Origin: Clostridiales bacterium | Lineage (GTDB): Bacteria > Bacillota > Clostridia > Saccharofermentanales > Saccharofermentanaceae | DNA: 64,000 nt | Assembly (NCBI GenBank): GCA_017480325.1 | Contig: JAFVAY010000013.1 | Span: forward strand, 1-64,000 | Direction of reading: 5' to 3' | In this document: piece after piece, positions 7,432 to 17,307 of the stretch | Numbering within the stretch: position 1 is the first letter of the stretch | Layout: the number at the start of each line of letters is the position of its first letter | The notes under the pieces: generated by a model | What the model saw: only the letters and a program-made list of their open reading frames with translations | Databases searched by the model: none | Told to the model about the DNA's origin: nothing | Position numbers and translations under genes: made by a program

Positions 7432-9921
7432 TCAGCCGAGAACTACCTCAACCTGGTGTGTCTTGCCGTCGCCTGCGACAGGAACGATGCAGCCGTCGAT
7501 AGCCTGTCCGTCAACTGTGAGGCTCTTAACACCCTTGTTGATGTGGTCAGGATTCTTGATGGTGATCTCGTATGTGTCACCTCTGAACTGACGTGTTGCC
7601 GTGAAGCCGTCCCAAGCAGCCGGGATGGAAGGATCAACTCTCAAGCCATCGAATTCAGGTTTAACGCCGAGGATGTACTGAGAGATAGCGACCATGTTCC
7701 ATGCAGCTGTTCCTGTGAGCCAGGAGTTCTTGCCCTGACCGAAGTTCTTGGCATCCTTACCGCCGATCATCTGACCGTAAACGTAAGGCTCGGTCTTGTG
7801 AATATCGGATGTCTCTTCAGTGAAAGCAGGAGCGATCTTTGAATAGTACTCGAAAGCCTTCTCTCCTCTTCCTGCATAAGCCTCGGCACAGATGATCCAT
7901 GCGTTGTTATGTGTGAAGATACCTGCGTTCTCCTTGTATCCGCCCGGATATGTGGAGATCTCACCGTACTGGATGTAGTACTTTGTGAATGCAGGGTTGT
8001 TGAGAACGAGACCGAACTCACAGTTCAGATACTTATCGATGGAATTCAATGTCTTGATATCAGCTCCGACGTCCTTACCGATCTCAGACATTACTGCGAA
8101 GCCCTGAGGCTCGATGAAGATCTTACCTTCCTCACACTCAGAGGAACCCATCTTCTCGCCGTTAGCATCATAAGCTCTTAAGAACCACTCGCCATCGAAG
8201 GCAGAATCCATAACGTTCTTCTTCATCTTATCGATCTCTGCCTGAGCCTTTGCAGCCTCTTCTGTCTTTCCGAGGTGCTCGAGGATACCTACATATGCAG
8301 GGCCTGTGTATGTGAACAGAGCTGCAACGAATACGGACTCGGCGATCTTGGAATAACCGCCCTCTGCCTTGAACTTAGGATTGGTGTATGTCTGGAAGGA
8401 CTCACCGGGTGTGTCAGAGAAGCAGGAGAGGTTGATACAGTCGTTCCAGTCAGCACGCATTGCAAGAGGCAATCCGTGAGGTCCGAGGTTATTAACGATG
8501 TGGTAGAAGGAAACTGTAAGGTGATCGAGCATAGGCTGAGCCAGTGACTCGTCGTTATCGTAAGGAACCTTCTCATCGAGGATGGACCAGTCGCCTGTCT
8601 CCTTGATGTAAGCTGCAACGGAAAGGATCATCCACAACGGATCATCGGAGAAGTCACCACCGATATCGGAGTTACCCTTCTTCGTGAGAGGCTGATACTG
8701 GTGATAGCATCCGCCGTCGGGCATCTGTGTAGAAGCGATGTCGATAAGTCTCTGTCTTGCACGATCCGGTATCTGATGAACGAAGCCAAGGATATCCTGG
8801 TTAGAATCTCTGAAGCCCATACCACGACCGATACCGGACTCGAAGTAGGAAGCAGAACGGGAAAGGTTGAAGGTAACCATGCACTGATACTGGTTCCAGA
8901 TGTTGACCATACGGTTAACCTTATCGTCAGGTGTATCAACCTTGAAGATACCAAGGAGATTCTCCCATGTAGCACGAAGCTCCTCGAGACCTGCAGCAAC
9001 CTTCTCAGGTGTATTGTACTTCTCGATCATGGCATCAGCCTTCTCCCTGTTAAGAACCCATGCCTCTCTTGTAAGGAGCCCCTCAGGTTTCTCGGAAGCG
9101 AACTTGTTGTCCTGAGGATTCTCAGCGTAGCCTAAGATGTAGATCAATGTCTTGGACTCGCCGGGAGCAAGTGTGATCTTCTTGTAGTGTGAAGCGATGG
9201 GAGACCAGCCGTCTGCGAAGGAGTTGGAAGCCTTACCTGCCTTAACTGTCTCAGGGTTGTCCCAGCCGTTGTAGATGCTTCCCAAGAATGCATCACGGTC
9301 TGTATCATAACCGTCAATAGTGTCGTTAACAGTATAGAAAGCGTAGTGATTACGTCTGTCTCTGTACTCTGTTACGTGATAGATAGTGGAGCCTAAGATC
9401 TCTACACGACCTGTGGAGAAGTTTCTCTGGAAGTTTGTGCAGTCATCCTGAGCATCCCACAAGCACCACTCTGCCATGGAGAATATAGCGAAGTCCTTAG
9501 ATGCGGAGCCTTCGTTAGTAAGAACTACCTGCTGAACCTCACCGTCGTAGTTCTGAGGAACGAAGAAGGTAACCTCCGCCTTAAGGTCATTCTTCTTACC
9601 CTTGATGATGGTGTAGCCCATACCGTGACGGCACTCATAATCATCAAGCTCTGTCTTTACGGGAGACCATCCGGGATTCCAGATAGTGCCGTTATCGTTA
9701 ATATAGAAATAGCGGCCACCCATATCAAGAGGTACGTTGTTATAGCGATAACGGGTAATTCTTCTGAGTCTAGCATCCATATAGAAGCTATAACCGCCTG
9801 CTGTATTGGAGATAAGGGAGAAGAAGCCCTGATTGCCTAAGTAGTTGATCCATGGATAAGGTGTCTTGGGGGTATTGATGACATACTCTTTACGCGCGTC
9901 ATCGAAATGACCGAATTTCAT
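7432..9921 (-). CDS. Cellobiose phosphorylase (GH94)
   Basis: An 829-residue cytoplasmic enzyme expected to convert cellobiose and phosphate to glucose 1-phosphate and glucose. The N-terminus ([15 protein letters not shown], then [17 protein letters not shown]) and the blocks [13 protein letters not shown] and [18 protein letters not shown] are characteristic of this family; the DWND motif falls at residues 491-494, where the catalytic aspartate of known enzymes lies. Length agrees with the usual 810-825. A GGAGG ribosome site precedes the ATG. A good promoter lies about 45 bp upstream, so this is probably the first gene of the cellodextrin block running down to the acetyltransferase. Confidence 0.95.
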   Translation of the reverse strand: MKFGHFDDARKEYVINTPKTPYPWINYLGNQGFFSLISNTAGGYSFYMDARLRRITRYRYNNVPLDMGGRYFYINDNGTIWNPGWSPVKTELDDYECRHGMGYTIIKGKKNDLKAEVTFFVPQNYDGEVQQVVLTNEGSASKDFAIFSMAEWCLWDAQDDCTNFQRNFSTGRVEILGSTIYHVTEYRDRRNHYAFYTVNDTIDGYDTDRDAFLGSIYNGWDNPETVKAGKASNSFADGWSPIASHYKKITLAPGESKTLIYILGYAENPQDNKFASEKPEGLLTREAWVLNREKADAMIEKYNTPEKVAAGLEELRATWENLLGIFKVDTPDDKVNRMVNIWNQYQCMVTFNLSRSASYFESGIGRGMGFRDSNQDILGFVHQIPDRARQRLIDIASTQMPDGGCYHQYQPLTKKGNSDIGGDFSDDPLWMILSVAAYIKETGDWSILDEKVPYDNDESLAQPMLDHLTVSFYHIVNNLGPHGLPLAMRADWNDCINLSCFSDTPGESFQTYTNPKFKAEGGYSKIAESVFVAALFTYTGPAYVGILEHLGKTEEAAKAQAEIDKMKKNVMDSAFDGEWFLRAYDANGEKMGSSECEEGKIFIEPQGFAVMSEIGKDVGADIKTLNSIDKYLNCEFGLVLNNPAFTKYYIQYGEISTYPGGYKENAGIFTHNNAWIICAEAYAGRGEKAFEYYSKIAPAFTEETSDIHKTEPYVYGQMIGGKDAKNFGQGKNSWLTGTAAWNMVAISQYILGVKPEFDGLRVDPSIPAAWDGFTATRQFRGDTYEITIKNPDHINKGVKSLTVDGQAIDGCIVPVAGDGKTHQVEVVLG

Positions 9922-9964
9922 AATGGTTGCCTCCGTCTGTAATTTTTCATAAAAAGATGAGTCT

Positions 9965-9993
9965 ATTTTACACTATCAGTCGTTTAATTTGAA
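9965..9993 (-). promoter_or_regulatory. Predicted promoter of cellobiose phosphorylase
   Basis: On the minus strand TTCAAA (9988-9993) and TAAAAT (9965-9970) are separated by exactly 17 bp, matching the vegetative consensus at 4/6 and 5/6. The leader would be about 36 nt. A sequence TGTAAACG a little upstream resembles half of a LacI-type operator, but I see no convincing second half. Confidence 0.5.
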
Positions 9994-10038
9994 CAAAAAC
10001 GGCGATAATTATTAGTTCGTTTACATTCGTCGATCTAT

Positions 10039-10065
10039 AAAAAACCTGCCCGATGATCGGGCAGG
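10039..10065 (-). terminator. Intrinsic terminator after the 279-residue lipoprotein gene
   Basis: CCTGCCCG/CGGGCAGG (10045-10065) forms a GC-rich stem followed on the minus strand by six T residues (10039-10044). It ends transcription of the minus-strand lipoprotein gene and insulates the phosphorylase promoter. Confidence 0.85.
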
Positions 10066-10095
10066 CTCAGTAATATTACAGACTGTTAATTCCTG

Positions 10096-10932
10096 TTATC
10101 TGACAGTACATGTAGATGACCAGAACTCAACTCCGTTGGAATCGTAGAGAGCGATCGTGTAGCTTCCTGCAGGGAAATACTCTACATTAAGTGATGTCTC
10201 GTCAGCATAGCAGTACTGCTCGAGGAATCCGTAATCACTGATGGTTCCGCTTGTATAGATCAAGGATCCGTCCTTGTAGCATCTCCATGTGAAGGTCATA
10301 TCATCAGAATAATGATCGCTTACTATGGAAACATCGAGATCGATGTAGTATCTGTCACCGGTGTACTCGTTGTTAGTAGCACCCCACCAGTTATCGTGAT
10401 CTACCCAGCCTTCATACTCTGACTGGAAACCGAAGTCGATATCATAGAGCTCCTCATAAAAGTCCTCGACGAAGTCCTCATAGTTGTCGATTAGCCAGTT
10501 GTCTCTCTTGTTGATGAATTCGAGTGTGATCTCGATATCTATAGTATCGGATACATCATCTAAGAGATCTTCGAACTCATCAATATCCTCGGGATCCTCA
10601 TCAAGTGCAGCCTCGTAGTCGGGAAGAGTGATGGTATATACAACTGTACCGCCGTCCTTCTTAACACTTGCCTTGCCGGCTGTGACCGTTGCTCTCTCGA
10701 GCAGAAGATCGATAGCTTCATTCTCTACCGCATAGGGAGCGAGTAATTCCAATGCCTCATCATCATCTGAGCAGACATCGGCCATATCCTCAACCTCTCT
10801 GTCGATAGCGTTCTCGATGAACTCTGTTCCGAGCTCCTTACATTCCTTAGCAGCCTTAGAGCAGCCGGTCATTCCGATACACATGGAAGCAACCAGTACA
10901 GTAGAAACTGCAATCTTTGCTGTCTTCTTCAT
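10096..10932 (-). CDS. Lipoprotein of unknown function
   Basis: I do not recognise a family. The start at 10932 is chosen because GGAGGG lies 7 bases ahead of this ATG; upstream in-frame codons lack a ribosome site. The 278-residue product begins with a lipoprotein signal (MKKTAKIAVSTVLVASMCI, then lipobox MTGC), so it should be anchored outside the membrane. Residues about 25-150 are acidic and look like a small alpha/beta domain; the C-terminal half from about 165, rich in Tyr, Trp and Asp, looks like a beta-sandwich (YIDLDVSIVSDHYSDDMTFTW, then AGSYTIALYDSNGVEFW). It follows the sugar ABC permease gene but is separated by a hairpin, so it may be only partly co-transcribed. Confidence 0.8.
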   Translation of the reverse strand: MKKTAKIAVSTVLVASMCIGMTGCSKAAKECKELGTEFIENAIDREVEDMADVCSDDDEALELLAPYAVENEAIDLLLERATVTAGKASVKKDGGTVVYTITLPDYEAALDEDPEDIDEFEDLLDDVSDTIDIEITLEFINKRDNWLIDNYEDFVEDFYEELYDIDFGFQSEYEGWVDHDNWWGATNNEYTGDRYYIDLDVSIVSDHYSDDMTFTWRCYKDGSLIYTSGTISDYGFLEQYCYADETSLNVEYFPAGSYTIALYDSNGVEFWSSTCTVR

Positions 10933-10969
10933 AAAGCCCTCCATTAAAATTGATAAGTACATTATATAA

Positions 10970-10997
10970 GAAGAGCCGTGCAATTGCACGGCTCTTC
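10970..10997 (-). terminator. Perfect palindrome, probable terminator of the ABC permease operon
   Basis: Twenty-eight bases form a perfect palindrome with arms GAAGAGCCGTGCAA. On the minus strand it is followed by CTTATAT rather than a clean U tract, so termination may be partial, allowing some expression of the lipoprotein gene downstream. Confidence 0.55.
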
Positions 10998-11033
10998 ATC
11001 ATAAACCATATATAGGTTTGTCCGATATAAGGA

Positions 11034-11912
11034 TTACTCCTTAACACCACCGGCAGCAACACCCTGGATGATGTATCTCTGCAGGAATGCGTATGCGATG
11101 ATGATCGGGAATACGGAAGCCGACAAACCGATGTAGATAGCACCGTAGTCTGTGTAACGGTCACCGTAAAGCATTGATACCATCAAAGGGAGAGTCTTCA
11201 ATTCCTGCTTTGTGAGGAGGATCGAAGGAGCGAAGAAGTTGTTCCAAGATCCGAGGAATGCGAAGATACCCTGTGTAGCAAGAGCCGGAACCATGATAGG
11301 TAAGCAAACTCTGTTGAATGTGTAGAACTCACCTGCGCCGTCAATTCTTGCAGCCTCGATGATTTCCTTGGAAAGCGATGTATCAAGATACTGCTTAATG
11401 AAGAAAACCGTTGAAGGAGCGGCGATTGCCGGAAGGATCAAAGGCCATCTTGTTCCGAGAAGTCCCATACCACCCATGAGTCTGTAGAAACCGGTGATAT
11501 TAACCGCTGTAGGAACCATCATAACGCCGACGATGATCGTGAAGATCAGCTTTCTGCCCTTGAAGTCATAGACGCTTAAGCCATAGGCTGTGAGAGCAGA
11601 GAAGTATACGGTAAGAGCCGTAGACGAGACTGTTATGATCGCAGAGTTCTTAAATCCGAGCGTAAAGCTGAATGTGGAACGATTGGAAAGGTACGCCCAG
11701 TTAGCCTTAAGCTGTGAGAAAATGTGACCGAAGTTAGGCCAAAGCTTTACACCGGCCTGGATTGAGTATGTATCCCATGTGGCGTTCATGAACATGTACC
11801 AGAAAGGGATAATGGCAAGAATTGCGAAGAAAATAACTACAACGTATACAAGTGCGCTGTAAGCCGCAATCGAGCCAGATTTACTACGTAATTTTACATC
11901 ATTGCTGCTCAT
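11034..11912 (-). CDS. Carbohydrate ABC transporter permease, MalG type
   Basis: An inner-membrane subunit of a sugar importer, with about six membrane segments and the EAA loop KEIIEAARIDGAGEFYTFNRV that contacts the ATPase. I place the start at 11912 (MSSNDVKLRS), where an AGG-rich ribosome site precedes the ATG; this codon overlaps the end of the upstream permease gene, indicating translational coupling. The product is about 292 residues, normal for the family. Its partners are the 812-residue MalF-type permease and the solute-binding lipoprotein upstream. No ATPase gene is present nearby, so a shared MsmK-like ATPase elsewhere is expected. Confidence 0.9.
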   Translation of the reverse strand: MSSNDVKLRSKSGSIAAYSALVYVVVIFFAILAIIPFWYMFMNATWDTYSIQAGVKLWPNFGHIFSQLKANWAYLSNRSTFSFTLGFKNSAIITVSSTALTVYFSALTAYGLSVYDFKGRKLIFTIIVGVMMVPTAVNITGFYRLMGGMGLLGTRWPLILPAIAAPSTVFFIKQYLDTSLSKEIIEAARIDGAGEFYTFNRVCLPIMVPALATQGIFAFLGSWNNFFAPSILLTKQELKTLPLMVSMLYGDRYTDYGAIYIGLSASVFPIIIAYAFLQRYIIQGVAAGGVKE

Positions 11913-11913
11913 A

Positions 11914-14352
11914 TTAGCGACCTGCCTTTCTTGCGAGTTTCTTTGCCTTTGCAGCAGCTGCTGCATCCTTATCTCTCATCAGGAAGAAGATGAGGATAGA
12001 GAGGATAGTCGTAACAATAAAGAGGATTACAGATACTGCAGAAGCAATACCGACCTGCTTAATGCTGGACTTACCGAATGCCAACTGGTTTACATACATC
12101 AGTACTGTCTGAGTACTCTTAATATAAGTACCGTTGAATGCAACGAGTGACGGATACTGATTGAGGTTGTAAGGAATATCATACATCTGCAGACCACCGA
12201 TCATTGATGTAACCAATGTGTACAGGAGGATCGGACGGAGCAAAGGCATTGTGATCTTGGTGTAAGTCTGGAAAGAGTTAGCACCATCAAGCTGTGCAGA
12301 CTCATACAGAGACTCACTGATCGATGTAATACCGGCGATCAATACGATCATTGTATTACCATACCACATCCAGAAGTTGATGAAGCATACGATCAATCTT
12401 GTTGCCCAAGGATTGATGAAGAAGTTGATTCTCTCATGTCCGATGGCATCAAGGAAGAGCTGTACAGGAGAAGCAGCTTGACCTGTAGAGAATGAGAACA
12501 ATCTTCTGAAGAAGATAGCTATAGTTGCAGCTGTGATAACGTTAGGCAAGTACATCAAAGCCTTCATGAGATTCAGGCCCTTGAGCTTGAGCTTTGTATC
12601 CGTGAACCATGCGGACAGGAGCAAAGCCAAGAGGATCTGAGGAATGAAGCCGATGACCCACATAACAGCTGTAGTATAGAAAGCACCTACAACTACGTTG
12701 AATCTGTTCTTATTCTGGAAGATATCCTCGAAGTTATCCAGACCGACAAACAGATATTCCTCTGTAGCGTCAGCCTTGGACAAAAGACCAGTAGGTCTCT
12801 TAATTGTCTGCTCAGCCTTGTTGATATCACTGACTACTCTGGCCAGTGCATTGTTAGCTGAGTCGATCTGATCAGCGTCACCGGATGCAACAGCTGCATC
12901 ATAAGCCTGCTGTGCAGCAGGTAACTTGCCCTGTGCAGTCTCAAGATCTACACGAGCCTGATCTACGTAAAGCTGTCTCATAGCAGCATCGAGCTCATTG
13001 TACTTGTCCATGGTGAGTACATCACCAAGACCGATGAGGCTCTTGAATGCAAGATACTTGCTTACGTCAAAGTCGTCATTGAATGTGATATAGGAATCTA
13101 CATCAATGTTGTAGCCTGTAAGTCTTGTTCTACCGCCGTTATCAAGATAATTTCTGAGTGATGAAATAGCCAGTGAAGATCTGGACTTAATAGGATCAGA
13201 CTGATAGTTGCTGTCGATATACTGACGCATAGCAGCCAATACATTCTGAGAAACCTCGGAAGACTGAACCAAAGTATCACCGGACTGAACAAGCTTAACC
13301 TTATTAACGATAAGACCCATTGCATCAAGAGCAGCAAGATCGGAATAAAGCTGTTCCTGATTGGAATGGAGGTCGATATCGCCATCAATGTATCCCTGGA
13401 ATGAAGAGTAGGAATTAATTGCAGGAACTGTCGTTGACCAAACATTGGAATTGAGATATGTGGTCAGGTCGTTCATGAAAGGAACCGAGATAGAAGCAAT
13501 TGATGTCTCTCCATCAGCAGATGTGTAAACGGCGTTAGGTGAATTCAGGTTAGCGCAGATGTAATAGAATACATCAGACTCTACTGAAACATCCTCAGCC
13601 GCGAAGAAATCATAGAGTGAATCTACGCCCGCATATTCAGCGAGGTAGTTAACGAGAAGTGTCTGACCCTCATCAAAGTCACCGGCCTGAAGTGTATCAA
13701 GGAAAGCAGCGTAATCGTCGCTACCGAGAATATCCTCAGCTGTAATGGTAACCTCAGTATCAGACTCACTCTCTTCAACTGTAGCAGCTGCAATAGCAGC
13801 ATTATTAACGCCCTTGAGGGAATCCAGAACTATGATGCCTAAGTCAACATAATTGGCGCTCCATGAAACAAGTTCGTCAATTACGGAAGAATCTGAAGCA
13901 ATATAAGAGATATCACCGGTATTTATAACCTGCTGTACCTTATCTCTTGTTGCTTGTGATATGTCAGGGTTCTCCACGATATTCTGAAGGGCCTCAGGAT
14001 CGATAGGATCGTACTGATCAGCCGCATTCTGTGTCTGGAAGAAAGCCTGCATATTCTTGTAATCTGTTGTATTGATACCGGTCTGGCCTTCCAAACCGCC
14101 ATCAAATGATGCATATACCTTTGTCAGATCAAGGTATCTGTCGTAGTATACCTCTCTGTTAGAGAAGCCCCAGAAGCCGGCATTTGTATTCTGCATAAAC
14201 GTGCCGCTGTACCAGAAGGTTGTAAGCAACGGATAGAGGCTGAATAAGCAATATACGACTACGAATGGAGCTATAAAGAGGTAGCCAAACTTGGTATAGC
14301 TCATACCCTTATGTTTGGTAGATGTGTTAGTACCTCTTGCCATCTTTGTCAC
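11914..14352 (-). CDS. Carbohydrate ABC permease, MalF type, with giant extracellular insertion
   Basis: An 812-residue permease; the usual length is about 300. The first membrane segment (about 22-48) is followed by an insertion from roughly 70 to 532 before the canonical core resumes with GLDNFEDIF and five further segments. The ATPase-coupling loop ESLYESAQLDGANSFQTYTKI is intact near residues 680-700. The insertion is Asp/Ala/Ser-rich, should lie outside the cell, and contains a helical stretch with coiled-coil character (VDLETAQGKLPAAQQAYDAA). MalF of E. coli has a P2 loop of about 180 residues at the comparable place that contacts the binding protein; this one is far longer and I do not recognise its fold. 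The frame is open throughout, so assembly error is unlikely. It lies between the binding protein and MalG-type genes. Confidence 0.9.
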   Translation of the reverse strand: MTKMARGTNTSTKHKGMSYTKFGYLFIAPFVVVYCLFSLYPLLTTFWYSGTFMQNTNAGFWGFSNREVYYDRYLDLTKVYASFDGGLEGQTGINTTDYKNMQAFFQTQNAADQYDPIDPEALQNIVENPDISQATRDKVQQVINTGDISYIASDSSVIDELVSWSANYVDLGIIVLDSLKGVNNAAIAAATVEESESDTEVTITAEDILGSDDYAAFLDTLQAGDFDEGQTLLVNYLAEYAGVDSLYDFFAAEDVSVESDVFYYICANLNSPNAVYTSADGETSIASISVPFMNDLTTYLNSNVWSTTVPAINSYSSFQGYIDGDIDLHSNQEQLYSDLAALDAMGLIVNKVKLVQSGDTLVQSSEVSQNVLAAMRQYIDSNYQSDPIKSRSSLAISSLRNYLDNGGRTRLTGYNIDVDSYITFNDDFDVSKYLAFKSLIGLGDVLTMDKYNELDAAMRQLYVDQARVDLETAQGKLPAAQQAYDAAVASGDADQIDSANNALARVVSDINKAEQTIKRPTGLLSKADATEEYLFVGLDNFEDIFQNKNRFNVVVGAFYTTAVMWVIGFIPQILLALLLSAWFTDTKLKLKGLNLMKALMYLPNVITAATIAIFFRRLFSFSTGQAASPVQLFLDAIGHERINFFINPWATRLIVCFINFWMWYGNTMIVLIAGITSISESLYESAQLDGANSFQTYTKITMPLLRPILLYTLVTSMIGGLQMYDIPYNLNQYPSLVAFNGTYIKSTQTVLMYVNQLAFGKSSIKQVGIASAVSVILFIVTTILSILIFFLMRDKDAAAAAKAKKLARKAGR

Positions 14353-14393
14353 TCTCCAAAATTAATTTTGCCCAAAATTGTTATTAAAGGAAA

Positions 14394-14422
14394 TGCGGGG
14401 CAGGGTGTTGCCCTGCCCCGCA
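14394..14422 (-). promoter_or_regulatory. Intercistronic hairpin after the binding-protein gene
   Basis: TGCGGGGCAGGG pairs perfectly with CCCTGCCCCGCA around a 5-base loop. There is no U tract on the minus strand. Such hairpins between a binding-protein gene and its permease genes commonly protect the upstream mRNA, giving more binding protein than permease; that role is inferred here from position. Confidence 0.65.
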
Positions 14423-14459
14423 AATTACCTTAGTTAGAGTTTAAATCAGATGTTGTGAA

Positions 14460-15857
14460 TTAAACAATACCTGCGTCCTCAACAGCAGCGATGAAGGCAT
14501 CCTCAGCCTCAGCAACAGTAGCGATATCGCCATTGATGTAAGCTGTAACAACAGAATCAAGCTGATCGTTGATAGCGCCGTCATTCTCTGTGATGATGGA
14601 GTTGTCGATCTGTGTAGCAGCATCGAGGAGTACCGGAACAGGGTTCTGGCCGCCGAGCCACTCAAGAGCGAAGGAAGCATCGTTACCGATAGCTGTCATG
14701 ATAGCAATGCTGTTAACGAACTCACCGCCGTCTGCCATTGTCTGGAGGTTATCTGCATCGATGCAGATGTCTCTCATGATCTGAGCAACGGAAGCCTTGG
14801 AGTTGCAGTACTTAGAAGCCATGAGCCATGTACCACCCCAGTAGAAATCACCAGGAGCAGCTACGATACCCCAATCACCAGATGTCGGGTTATCACCAGC
14901 TGTAGGATCAAGAGCCATGGAGAATCTAGCAAGCCACATAGGTCCCCAGTAAGAAAGAACTGTCTCGTTGGACATATCAGCTGTCCAAGCGTCTGACCAC
15001 TGAGAAGTCTCGTGTGTAAGTCCCTCATCGTGGAGAGTCTTAGCAAGATCAAAGTAATCTTCCATAACAGGATCGATGTTGATCTGGCCGTTAACAATCC
15101 AGCCGGATGTACGGGAATTCAGGATGGAACGGAAGATGTCACCTGTAGAAGAGATGATTGCATAATCACCAGCGGCAGCAACTGTTCTAGCTGTCTCAAG
15201 GAATGCATCCCAGCTCTCGAAGTAAGGAGCAACATCCTCAGGCTCGGAAACGCCAAGAGTGTTCTGTGCAACTGTTCTGTTGTAGAAAACACCGCAAGGG
15301 CAAGCCTGCCATGCGAGACCCTTAATGATGTTCTCATCGTCTGTAGCGAACTGAAGTGTATAGTTATACATTTCTGTGAGCTCGCTGTAAGCGATACCGA
15401 GATCATTGATAGGGAGTGTGTTGTCAGAGTTCATGTACTTTCTTGCATAGTCTGCGTCGCAAGCAAACAAGTCAGGAGCATCCTCACCAGAAGCGAGAAC
15501 GTTGTCAAGAACCTGCTGAATTGTGTCAGATGTCTGCTGCTCATAACGAACAGAGATGTCGGAGTATGTCTCAATGAGGGTCTTAACCTCCTCGTTGAAG
15601 CCATAAACTACAACTTCATCATCCTCATCAGCTACATCAGCAATAGCGAGCTCGTTGTAAGCAGAAGCGTCAACTGTAGCATCCTGTGTCTCAGCAGGAG
15701 CAGCCTCTGTCTCTGCAGGAGTCTCAGCAGCAGCTGTTGTCTCTGCAGGTGCAGCAGCACCTGTCTCAGCAGGAGCCTCCACATCGTTGGAGCAAGCAGC
15801 AACGCCAATAACCATTGCCAATGACAACATCAAAGCAATAATCTTCTTTGTCTTCAT
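14460..15857 (-). CDS. Extracellular solute-binding lipoprotein, family 1
   Basis: A 465-residue lipoprotein expected to capture an oligosaccharide for the two permeases downstream. The signal ends in VIGVAACSN (lipobox VAAC), and an Ala/Glu/Thr-rich tether (about 25-70) precedes the two-lobed binding domain, with EDAPDLFACDADY and GLAWQACPCGVFYNRTVA matching family-1 sugar-binding proteins. Length is normal once the tether is subtracted. A GGAGG ribosome site lies just upstream. The gene opens the importer operon; the adjacent cellodextrin genes make cello-oligosaccharides a reasonable substrate guess, but no residue proves it. Confidence 0.9.
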   Translation of the reverse strand: MKTKKIIALMLSLAMVIGVAACSNDVEAPAETGAAAPAETTAAAETPAETEAAPAETQDATVDASAYNELAIADVADEDDEVVVYGFNEEVKTLIETYSDISVRYEQQTSDTIQQVLDNVLASGEDAPDLFACDADYARKYMNSDNTLPINDLGIAYSELTEMYNYTLQFATDDENIIKGLAWQACPCGVFYNRTVAQNTLGVSEPEDVAPYFESWDAFLETARTVAAAGDYAIISSTGDIFRSILNSRTSGWIVNGQINIDPVMEDYFDLAKTLHDEGLTHETSQWSDAWTADMSNETVLSYWGPMWLARFSMALDPTAGDNPTSGDWGIVAAPGDFYWGGTWLMASKYCNSKASVAQIMRDICIDADNLQTMADGGEFVNSIAIMTAIGNDASFALEWLGGQNPVPVLLDAATQIDNSIITENDGAINDQLDSVVTAYINGDIATVAEAEDAFIAAVEDAGIV

Positions 15858-15996
15858 TGTTTTTGCCTCCTAAAAAAATAAGGTTTTATTTCTGTCCTAT
15901 TAGGACCTAACTTTGCTTACATGAAGCCTTGACTCCATGTGGTCCATCTGCCTTACGCGCACGCATGCCCGCAAAATCATGGACTCTTACGAATGC

Positions 15997-16025
15997 AGTT
16001 TACAACAATTTGTACATAGTTGCAA
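15997..16025 (-). promoter_or_regulatory. Possible promoter of the sugar importer operon
   Basis: On the minus strand TTGCAA (16020-16025) and TAAACT (15997-16002) stand 17 bp apart. Each matches the consensus at about 4/6. The leader would be around 135 nt and includes a small palindrome, GTCCTATTAGGAC (about 15893-15905), near the ribosome site. Moderate to low certainty. Confidence 0.35.
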
Positions 16026-16096
16026 TCATTTTTTGTGCGGGTTGTAAAAAAGCCTCAAAAAAGTGTATGAATTTTGTGGCGTGCCCCGCTTGGTTC

Positions 16097-17227
16097 TTAA
16101 GCCTCTTCTTCCTCTACCGCATCTGCGTCTTCTTCAGAAGCTGCTTCCTCGGACTCCGAAGCCTCCTCGTCGGAAAGCTCCTCATCCTCCTCTGTTTCCT
16201 CTACATCCTCTTCTTCCTCTTCATCGAACTCGGTTACCTTCCACACGATTCTTGCGAACCTTGTAAGCTCTGAATAGAAGTCTCCGAGATTGATATTATA
16301 TACCTCTATCTCGTCCCCGTGGAGAACTATGACTGAAGTAATTATCTTGCCTTCATCGTTCTCCTCGGAAGCGATGAATTCGATCTCATAATCTGAAGCT
16401 CTGTCTCTTGTCGAAGCAGTCTCATCGGCGATATGCTCCGCCACCTGCTGATAGAATTCATCCGCATTATTGAACATAAGCTCAGGTGTAATAAGCTGTC
16501 CGGTATAAAGATCATAGGTCACATATTCCGTAGCCTGCTCGAATATCTCATCCTCCGAGGAAGCCTCATAACTCATGATCACTGCCAATATTCTGCCATT
16601 AAAGAATGTCTCATAGTTAACCTCTACCGTTATGGTATCAGGCACCGTCTCGGGATCGAGCTCGTAGGCCGCATACTGCTCATTCACTATAACGTTATAT
16701 ACTCCCTCTGCCTCCAGATAGAAGGAATCAAGCATCATGTTAACTGCTACAACAGCGGAAATATCGTTCTCGGAAGATAAAAGAAGTCTGTTGCCCGTGA
16801 ATTCGGCCAGAAGTATATCATCGTCATCCTCTGCATGAGCAGACTCGGAGAAATCCTCGACCTGTACATCGATGGTCGATGTTAATCGATCCTCCGTAAG
16901 CTCCGAGAAATCGACTCTCTGAGGAATGGGTGTAGGAGAAGGAGTCGGCGTAGCCGTGGGGGTCGGAGTTGCCGTAGGCTCGGGTGTAACCTCCGTCTCT
17001 GCTATGGTCTCCTCGGTCTCTTCGACAGACGGCTCGGTAACTACTATAGTCTCTACGGGAGCCTCGGTAGCTTCGGTACGATTGCCGTCAACCACCTCGT
17101 TAAGATTCTCGCCCAGATCAGAAAAAGCCTCATGAACACCGTTCATGTCTACTGAGCATGCACTCATGAAGACCGCTCCGGCCAACAGAGAGGAAATAAC
17201 TGCTGTTACCTTACTCTTTCCGATCAT
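16097..17227 (-). CDS. Lipoprotein with Pro/Thr linker, possibly DUF3298-like
   Basis: A 376-residue exported lipoprotein (lipobox MSAC after a short hydrophobic signal). A Glu/Thr-rich stretch and a Thr-Pro linker (TPTPTATPTPSPTPIP, about residues 85-103) place the folded domain away from the membrane. Residues about 110-320 contain VSFNGRILAV-like and YDLYTGQLITPELMF patterns that resemble DUF3298/DUF4163 extracellular domains; I am only moderately sure. The last 40 residues are almost entirely Glu, Asp, Ser and Ala, an unusually acidic tail that could bind cations. A GGAGGG ribosome site lies 8 bases ahead. It is transcribed in the same direction as its neighbours but has gaps of 80 and 239 bp, so it is probably a single-gene unit. 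Confidence 0.75.
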   Translation of the reverse strand: MIGKSKVTAVISSLLAGAVFMSACSVDMNGVHEAFSDLGENLNEVVDGNRTEATEAPVETIVVTEPSVEETEETIAETEVTPEPTATPTPTATPTPSPTPIPQRVDFSELTEDRLTSTIDVQVEDFSESAHAEDDDDILLAEFTGNRLLLSSENDISAVVAVNMMLDSFYLEAEGVYNVIVNEQYAAYELDPETVPDTITVEVNYETFFNGRILAVIMSYEASSEDEIFEQATEYVTYDLYTGQLITPELMFNNADEFYQQVAEHIADETASTRDRASDYEIEFIASEENDEGKIITSVIVLHGDEIEVYNINLGDFYSELTRFARIVWKVTEFDEEEEEDVEETEEDEELSDEEASESEEAASEEDADAVEEEEA

Positions 17228-17307
17228 CGTAAATCCCTCCTTCGGATAAATCAGGATATAAATCTGGTTTTATTATACTTAGGAAGGATAAAGGTTATAT
17301 TTCATTT

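Noticed and set aside
16026..16096. Terminator after the acidic-tail lipoprotein gene
   Set aside because: GC-rich words are present but I could not build a continuous stem followed by a U tract.
17272..17277. TATAAT on the minus strand as a promoter of the acidic-tail lipoprotein gene
   Set aside because: The -10 is perfect but there is no -35 at 16-18 bp and no extended TG; in AT-rich sequence this alone is not enough.
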